A DNA stretch of 64,000 nt, from assembly GCA_021234155.1 (NCBI GenBank), contig JAJEKV010000412.1, positions 62,001 through 126,000 on the forward strand, in the 5' to 3' direction. Source of the DNA: Isoetes taiwanensis (lineage: Eukaryota; Streptophyta; Lycopodiopsida; Isoetales; Isoetaceae). The notes under the pieces were generated by a model that was given only the letters and a program-made list of their open reading frames with translations, was not told where the DNA came from and made no database searches. This document shows, in pieces, positions 57,067 to 64,000 of this stretch (position 1 is the stretch's first letter; every line of letters starts with the position of its first letter). The position numbers were made by a program, and so were the translations under genes.

Positions 57067-60000
57067 TTGATAGACTCAGGAAGTAGCCATAACTTTGCAT
57101 CCCCCAGAATGGTTCAAATGTTGAAGTTGAAGCCGCTAAAGTCAAAGCCAAGACCCGTTGTCTTAGCAAGTGGTGCAGTAAGGCAGACGGCGGGCAAGAG
57201 AATTAACTTCGACATCGACTTGCCAGGGATTAATATCCAGATGGGGGCAGAAGTAATGGGCATTGGCAAGTATGACTTGATCATAGGAATGGAGTACCTT
57301 GGGCCAGCAGGGGCCATTATCGACTGTGGAAAGCGGAAGGTGACCTTCCCAACGCCCGACGGCAAGATCATTGAGATAACAGGTAAGGAAGTTGTTCCCA
57401 TCATGCAGTGTATGTCTTCTAAACGACTGTTCAAGTGCATCAAGAGTGAGCAAGTGGCATACATCTTCAAGCTTGAGATTAGTGAGCCGGAATCGGAAGG
57501 AAGCAAAGAAGACAACGTGCTCAGCAAGTTGCCGAAGCAAGTAGCTCAGCTGATCACGGAGTTCCATGATCTCTTTCCAGATGAGATCAAGCAGCTCCCT
57601 CCTTATAGGGGAGTTGAGTGCGAGATTGCACTCGAACCGGGAACAAAGCCAACAAGCAAGGCTCCATATAGAATGACAACGCAGGAGTTGTCGGAGCTGA
57701 AGAAGCGAGCTAGGTGCTGTTCGACCTAGGTTTCATTAGACCTAGTGTCTCGCCGTTTGGAGCGCCCATTCTTTTTGTCAAGAAGAAGGATGGATCTTTG
57801 AGGATGTGCATAGACTATAGGCAGTTGAACAAGCACACCATTAAGAACAAGTATGCGCTCCCCAGATCAGATGACTTGATGGATCAGCTCCAAGGTGCAA
57901 AGATCTTCTCCAAAATCGACTTAAGGTCAGGTTATCATCAGATCAGGATAAAGGAAGAAGATATCCATAAGACCGCTTTAACGCGGTGTATGGGCACTAC
58001 GAGTTCACGGTAATGCCTTTCGGCTTATCGAATGCCCCCGCAACGTTCATGAGGCTCATGAACGACATCTTCAGGGAGTTTTTAGACACCTTTGTGATTG
58101 TTTTCTTTGATGACATTTTGGTGTATAGCAGATCCCTTGAAGAGCACGTACAACACTTGAGAAGAGTGCTGGAGAAGTTGAAGAGGCACCAGTTGTACGC
58201 CAAGTTGTCAAAGTGCCACTTCGCAACAGAGAAAGTGGAGTATCTAGGTCATGTGATCTCAGCAGAGGGCATCTCGACGGATCCTGCAAAGATTGAAGCC
58301 GTCATTCAGTGGCCGGCGCCGAAGAATGTGCACGAGGTCAGAAGTTTTCTCGGTCTAGCAGGGTACTACAGGAAGTTCGTGAAGAACTTTGCTAAGATAG
58401 CAGCCCCAAGTAACGCACCCTGGACGAGGGCGGAGAAGGTGAAAGATTGGGTAGAGCATTGGCACAAGAAAGCCCAAAAGGGGTTTGAATTGTTGAAAGA
58501 AGCTCTGACGACAGCCCCTGTCTTGACCTTGCCGGACCCGGAGAAAGATAAGCTTGTAGCAACAGATGCGAGCAAGATAGCTACAGGTGCAGTGCTTATG
58601 CAAGAAGAGCGTGTGGTAGCGTATGATTCCAGGAAGATGAACGACGCCGAGACGCGCTACCCAACGCACGCATCGGGGAGTTGCTTGCGGTTGTCAGGGC
58701 ATTAAGAATATGGAGGCATTATCTCTTGGGAAGGAAGTTCCAATTGGATACCGACCATCAGAGCCTCCAATATGTATTCACGCAACCACACCTTAATCTG
58801 AGGCAGCGGAGATGGATGGAGTTCCTCAAGAATATGACTTTGATATAGTCTACAAGCGGGGAAGCTCAATGTGGTAGCAGATGCGCTTTCAAGGCATCCC
58901 CGACAACTAGAGTGCATTGCAATGCAAGTTCGACGCTCTCAAATGACTTTGGTAAGAGGATCGAAGAGTCCTTGCCAACGGATGTGGATTTCGGGGAAGT
59001 ATGGGCAAGCCTTTCTAAGGAGGCTAGAAATGAGATAAAGAGCGGGAGGCCTCAAGCATTATAAGAAGGAAGGCAACCTGTTATACCATAAGAACAAGTT
59101 GTGCGTGCCGAATCATCGGGTGTAAGGAAGTTGATCCTCCATGACACGCACAACAGCCCAATAGCTGGCCATGCGGGATTCATGAAAACATATTTCAAAG
59201 GCTTGCAGCCTATTATTGGCGAGGGAATGAAGAAGCAAATAGCTCGCTACATCAAGGAATGTCGGCTATGCCGCCAGGCGAAGGCGGAGCAGCTTAATTC
59301 CGGGGGCATTAGAGCCATTAGCGGTGCCAAACGCTAAGTGGGAGGTAATCGGCATGGACTTCATCACGGGACTCCCAAGGACTGACAAGAGGGAAGGATG
59401 CCTTGATGGTAGTGGTCGACAAGTTGTCTAAGATGGCACATTTTGTGCCTTGCAGACCACAGATCTGATTTATGGATACAAAGAAAGCTCTTCACCAAAG
59501 AGATCTTCGAGGCTTCATGGCATGCCAAGGGAGATCATCTCCGGCGAGGGATCCGAAGTTCATGAGCGCCTTTTGGCAAGACCTCTTGCGACAATTCAGG
59601 CGAAGTTATCCATGAGAGACGGCATACCATCCTCGGACGGATGGCGCCCGGAAAGCGGACCAACAGGATTTTAGAGGACATGCTACTAAACTATGTGCGG
59701 AATAAGCAAAGTATGTGGGAAGAATTTATTCACTTGGTGGAGTTTGCATACAATAGCACCAAGCAGGAATCATCCCAAATGTCGCCGTTTATGATCAATT
59801 ACGGCTATCAGTGCCTAACTCCAGATACTTGGCACAACCTCGTGTCAAAAGTGGAAGTTTCGCAGCAGATGTTGGCCGATATGCAGCAGCTTGTGGAAGA
59901 AGTTCGAGGTTATCACGCTAGCAAAGAAGAAGTCGTCGAAGAGCATCGCCGACAAGCATCGAGAAAAGAAGAGAGTTCAAAGTTGGAGATGATGTTTGGC

Positions 60001-60450
60001 TCAAGATCAAGGTGAAGCAGGCGAAGCTCAGGATCGGGAATTGCAAGAAGCTTGCTCCAAGGTGGGCTGGACCTTTCAGAATAGTCGAGAGAGTAGGTAA
60101 TCAATCCTACAAGTTAGACTTGCCAGCACACCTAAAGATTCATAAGGTCTTCCACGTGAGTTTGTTGAAGAAGCATACTCCAAATCCAGACGAAGTCTTG
60201 GATTCGCCAACGTTGTTGGAAATGATGGAGGAGCAGCTGGAAATAGTTCCAGAATTGATTCTTGATAAAGCTTTCAAGAAAACGAGGAGATCGGGAATTC
60301 CTCCAAGATTTGGTCAAGTGGAAACACTTACCGCTGGAAGACGCGACGTGGGTACTTAAGAAAGATTTAGTAAAGCAAAGATCCACGCTTTATGGAGCAA
60401 TGGGACGGCAAGGTCATCTCCAAGAAATCGCTCGTGCATGTCGATTTGTG
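57067..60450 (+). pseudogene. Element B pol: protease, RT, RNase H, integrase, chromodomain
   Basis: Protease with LIDSGSSHNFASP at 57067 keeps the DSG active site. RT follows with [37 protein letters not shown] and the catalytic [10 protein letters not shown] near 58102. RNase H holds [20 protein letters not shown] near 58551. Integrase has H-x3-H and CRLCRQAK (59140-59280), then MDFITGLPRT near 59353 and an EFIHLVEFAYNSTKQ block near 59722. A chromodomain, LVKWKHLPLEDATW, lies near 60313-60354. At least five frameshifts (for example near 57720, 57985 and 58675) break the polyprotein. Core motifs are all present, unlike element A. Some frameshifts may be artefacts. Confidence 0.92.
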
Positions 60451-60453
60451 TAG

Positions 60454-61303
60454 GTTAATTCTCGTGTAGTTAAGATTAATCCACGATGCAACCTATGCTT
60501 AGTATGGGTCGCATGCGTTGTTACCGATGATGGGACCACTACGGTGATCTCTAGGGCGTGGTGTAATGTCAATGTAGGCATGACCGTTTTCCGCTTGGGC
60601 GAAAGTGGAAGGTAGATTAGAAAGTCTACTGGGTCCCACGGAAGTAGACGACCTCGAGAGAAAGGAGGTCATGAAGGAATGCATTGATAGGAAAGCACCT
60701 TTAGCCCCATATATGCTTTGATAGGAGGAATCTATCCTTCGCGCCCCCGCCGAGAAGGATATCCTCCACGCCGGGCAACTAGAGGTGTAGGCATGAGCGC
60801 ATATAGGCATATAGGCGCCCGTCTCCATGCCATAATGGAAGATTCACCCTCTTCCTACCGGAGATTAGCCATGCATCCATGTAGATAGGTGGGGTGGTCA
60901 CCATATAACCAAAATTTTATTTAATAATTAAATGGTACTAACGTAGTGTCGACTGCAGCCAAAGAGAGCGCCCGGGAGGGGCAAGGAGGTCAAGACTTGA
61001 AGACTTGCAACACAAATTTTGTTGGAATGTGTTGCAAGGAATGAAGAGTGCCTCAGACGTTAATTTTAAATTTTGATAAACTTAATTGTAATGTTAAGTG
61101 AATTTTGGAGTAATCTGTTAGTAATGTTGTGAATTGATAAGTTATGTTATAATATAATAATGTGATAATGTCATAAAAATATTACCTTAAGGTAATTTTA
61201 ATAAATGTGTAGGAATTATAGTAGCGATCGTATGTATCAAGTTGTTGCAGGTTAGGTTGATCCCAAGGTGGGGAGACCCACGATGCTGCGGACAGCATCA
61301 TTT
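60454..61303. other. Element B 3' untranslated region
   Basis: No ORF of note. A phrase CGATGATGGGACCACTACGG near 60523 resembles the 105-bp tandem unit of element A (18644-18985), here as a single copy. Confidence 0.6.
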
Positions 61304-61317
61304 CAAGGTGGGGAGAA
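61304..61317 (+). other. Polypurine tract of element B
   Basis: AAGGTGGGGAGAA directly precedes the 3' LTR. A near-identical phrase CAAGGTGGGGAGA occurs about 40 bases upstream (61264-61276), a possible second tract. Confidence 0.75.
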
Positions 61318-62990
61318 TGTGACGTTCGGCAAGATATCGCCCGGGGCGTACCGCATCGCTTTGCCGCCGTCACGCCATTACCCGCCACTCCGGTGGCGGT
61401 ATGCGCTAAGCGTGTAGCCAGGTGAGTAGCCCTAGGGGGCAACTTGCCAGAAATATGTGCAACTATTAATGTGCACATTTTCCAATGTACACATTAATGT
61501 GGGCACACATTTCCAAGTGGACACTTCATGCCAAGTGGGCCACACCCATAGGTGCAATTAATGTGCACATTTTCCAATGTACACATTAATGTGGGCACAC
61601 ATTTCCATGTGTGCACATTTGGCCACCTAGCCCTTAAAGGCAAGTGGGCCCATTTCCAATTATCCCACATGCCAAAAGGGGATAATTGGAAACCCTAACC
61701 AACCCCCCTTGTCTATATAGGGTAGGAAACCCTAACTAGCCCAATTTTCGATTTTAGGGCTTTAGAACTCTGTTTTGGCTGCCTCAACAGCCAAAACCGC
61801 ATCCCAGACTCTGCCTGGGAGAATTGCATCCTTAGTTTCTCTTGATTCGAGCGTTTCAGCAGGATGGTCGAGCTCAGGTCAGGAGGAGCCCCTCAAGGAT
61901 CAGGTATTTGGCCAATTAAATAGTCTAAACCCTATTTTAGTCATTGAATCAAAGAGGGTTTAGCCTATTAGATTGCCCATAGCAGCCCTCTAGATCTCTA
62001 GATAGTAGATTCTAACTAAAGAACCTAACTCTATGTTGTAGATTAGATCTAGTTCTTTAGTTCTCTGTGAAGTATATGGATGATGTATCTCTATGAACTC
62101 CTTGTATTGGGAAGGGGGGTAGAGACCTAAAGCTTTGTAGTTGATGCTCCTAGAGTAGCCCTCTAGCACACCAGATTCGCCAGGCACAAGAACCACACCG
62201 GTTGTGGGTGAAGGGGCCGACCGGGCTTAGAAGGAGGTTCGTGTTCTCGACTCTTGAACGATCCCTATGGTGTGTTAGTGCTACTGGGGATCATTGTGAC
62301 TAGGTCTAATGGCTTACCACCGAAAGTGCGGGTAAGGCATGGGCTCCGACACCCGTGAAGTGGTGTACACTTTCCGGTGGGTTCGGTCCACACGGGCGGT
62401 GGCCCTCTAGTCACCTTGAGTCAGCATGTAGACCTCTCGGAGGGAGTGATCCCTACCGCCCCATCGAATCGGGAGATGGAACCCGTGAATAGCCCTTTTG
62501 GCTATGCATCCTGCTGGCTGGGGCCGAGGTCCCAACACTTTTCAGCCTACTCGCAAAGTGTGCAATGTGAGGGGCGGATGGAGTGGACAACCTAAGCCAT
62601 GTTCATATGCCGCCCAAATCCATTGCCATGAATTTCGCATGCGCAATGAACTCGGAGACCCAAGCCGCCGGGCCATCCCCTTGAGTCTGAGCCTTGGGTA
62701 GGATCCCCTATGTGATGTGCTGATCTTTGTCTATGCAGATATGTGGAGGACCATCCTTCGTGATGGTCATATGATGTTGATGTATGTGCTACTGACATGT
62801 ATGTTTACGCTTCCGCAGCTAGGTAGGCCCTGAGGGAGACGGGGTGCAATGACCCTTCCACTCTTCCCACTGGAACCCGTCACGGTTGCAGTGTCATGTG
62901 GAGGGCCCTGTATTAGCATGGAGCTGGTATGGGGGATGAACTCCTGTTTGTATACGGTGAGGGCACCGTATACGAGTAGGGGACGTCACA
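61318..62990 (+). repeat. 3' LTR of element B
   Basis: Starts TGTGACGTTC and ends GGGGACGTCACA, followed by TATGT. The 8-bp ends are perfect inverted repeats. It differs from the 5' LTR mainly at CAG and CTG triplets and in GC-rich spots. Confidence 0.92.
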
Positions 62991-62995
62991 TATGT

Positions 62996-63157
62996 CAGCA
63001 TCCTTATTGCTACTAAGGTTTTTCCCCCGAAAACCCTTCGGGGCGGGGGTTTTTTAATCCTGGTAGTAATACGCCTGCTGCTCTCTCTTTGTACTTGGGT
63101 CCCATAGGCCAGTTGGTCTCCGTGGACGATAAAATCATATTCTATTCTATTCTATTC
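62996..63157 (+). mobile_element. 3' end of the LINE interrupted by element B
   Basis: After the TATGT duplication the LINE resumes with CAGCATCC, the U-loop hairpin, GGGTCCCATAGGCCAGTTGG, GTCTCCGTGGACG and a (TTCTA)n tail (about 63140-63157). It then joins arm 2 at TTGATCTTTTC. The stub at 45736-45897 is the same 3' end. Confidence 0.88.
63006..63070 (+). other. ENE-like U-loop RNA hairpin, copy 3
   Basis: ATTGCTAC (63006-63013) pairs with GTAGTAAT (63063-63070), allowing one G-U. U tracts TTTTT (63019-63023) and TTTTTT (63050-63055) face each other. Inner stem CCCCCG with CGGGGG; tip CCC-TTCG-GGG, a UUCG tetraloop. Confidence 0.72.
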
Positions 63158-64000
63158 TTATTGATCTTTTCTGCTTTCTTTTGAATTAGTGTTTGTTGAA
63201 TATTCTTAGAGGTGTGGTTTGTATAGCATTGTTGCAATTTTCATAGAGATATCACATTTTTGGGATTTTTTATTTTCGCAATTGTTTCTTTACTCTATTA
63301 AGAACCTGCCATGAATTGCTAGCTTCTTTCAGATTCTTGCTTACAAAAACTTATGAAGGTTGCATAAAGCCATTGCAGAGTTTGCATGAGCCAGATTCAT
63401 AAGCATGGATTTTCTTGTATCCAAATTGTTCTTTAAATCATGCTTAGCTTTAGTGCTTCTGGTAAATGCAGTGCAAATCTTTAGAAGCTGTACCTAGAGT
63501 TTAGCGTTATAGTCTTAAGGCAACTACTTCTAGTTGCCTGTACAATTGGATCATCTCTTTTTCACTTTATCATGTCCATTTGTTGATTGTGGCCATTGAC
63601 CTAGTACTACACAAGCTTAGATTTGAGCTAGATGGTTCTTAGGCCTAACATGTCATGATTTCACTCACTGTTGTTTGGTATCTAGGTTGGCTTGCCCCTC
63701 CCCCTCCCCCCCTTCTTTTCTTTTTGCACCGGCTCCCTCCGTCATGGTATGTCTTTGAGGTTGGTGTCTAGCAAGATGTGGCTGACCTCAAGTTGTATTT
63801 TCATGTTTATGCTCTGTTAGTTGATGTAAACAGGTTTAGTATGTCCTCCTTTTAGCTTCTGAGGACACATGAGCATAAAGGAAGGAGCATAATAGCATGC
63901 CAATAACTGTTACCAGAGATGCCTCAATTGTAGTTAGGTTTGTGCCCGAATGTCAATAAGGTTGTAAGCCCTTGTCAAAAGGGGATGTTAGATGCTTCTA

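Larger units (their letters stand above)
49690..62990 (+). mobile_element. Element B: complete 13.3-kb chromovirus, TSD TATGT
   Basis: LTRs of about 1.66 kb begin TGTGACGT and end ACGTC-CA/ACGTCACA. The 5-bp target duplication TATGT is intact at 49685-49689 and 62991-62995. Internal order: primer site, two leader hairpins, TATA box, pre-gag ORF1, a third hairpin and TATA box, pre-gag ORF2, gag, protease-RT-RNase H-integrase-chromodomain, a 3' untranslated region and a polypurine tract. The extra ~4 kb before gag is unusual for chromoviruses. It inserted into the 3' region of a LINE. Frames are broken repeatedly, but some breaks may be sequence errors (see findings). Confidence 0.92.
45688..64000. 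repeat. Inverted duplication, arm 2, opened by nested insertions
   Basis: Reverse-complement copy of 29729-31387. A 162-bp LINE 3' stub interrupts it at 45736-45897 and a large insertion at about 46691-63157 (LINE plus element B). The remaining pieces are 45688-45735, 45898-46690 and 63158-64000. Confidence 0.88.

Noticed and set aside
1-64000. CRISPR array, bacterial operon or ribosome binding sites
   Set aside because: No regularly spaced short repeats with unique spacers and no prokaryotic gene order; the tandem repeats seen are satellite-like or leader repeats.

Overview
The window looks like nuclear DNA from a land plant with a large, transposon-packed genome. The supports are pieces of plant-type genes with GT-AG introns (a FURRY/MOR2-like exon, a COX23-like twin CX9C gene), chromodomain Ty3/gypsy elements whose primer sites match initiator-Met tRNA, 1.5 to 1.7 kb LTRs, and APE-type LINEs. 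I cannot name the species. A fern, lycophyte or other early-diverging lineage is a guess. Only two loci look like possible working genes: a two-exon-plus COX23-like gene (minus strand, start at 40693) and an intronless Fic-domain gene (plus strand, 41913-42923), arranged head to head. The rest is retroelements, solo pieces, pseudogenes and AT-rich sequence without visible genes.

Layout. 1-1918: two LINE fragments. 1919-7040: gene-poor, with a conserved U-loop hairpin at 4292-4365 and a foldback element at 6386-6778. 7110-7853: FURRY/MOR2 pseudo-exon split by a 355-bp insertion with a target duplication. 8052-8696: an unidentified low-complexity ORF. 10081-10960: gypsy integrase relic (minus). 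10990-20945: a 5'-truncated chromovirus ('element A') with leader hairpin repeats, a pre-gag ORF, gag, pol, a deletion-derivative inserted in its 3' region, and one LTR. 21110-28500: RT relic, nested LTRs, a long non-coding interior and a LINE tail piece. 28500-36579: one arm of an inverted duplication, interrupted by a complete 5.2-kb non-coding LTR element with TSD. 36580-43020: the genic island. 43050-45687: LINE fragment joined to an inverted gag fragment. 45688-64000: the second arm of the inverted duplication, opened by a LINE which is itself split by a 13.3-kb chromovirus ('element B', TSD TATGT).

How the parts relate. The same LINE family occurs at least five times. Its 3' end carries a hairpin with a symmetrical U-rich internal loop whose stems differ in sequence but keep pairing, and whose tetraloop switches between GAAA and UUCG. 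This is the shape of an ENE, the triple-helix RNA stability element known from MALAT1 and plant transposon RNAs. It is the most interesting signal here. The second is the chromovirus pair A/B: both carry a conserved ORF upstream of gag, preceded by repeated hairpins and a TATA box, as if each pre-gag ORF had its own promoter cassette. Caution: differences between paired LTRs fall almost entirely on CAG/CTG triplets, a pattern that suggests base-calling errors at methylated CHG sites, so some frameshifts in the retroelements may not be real.
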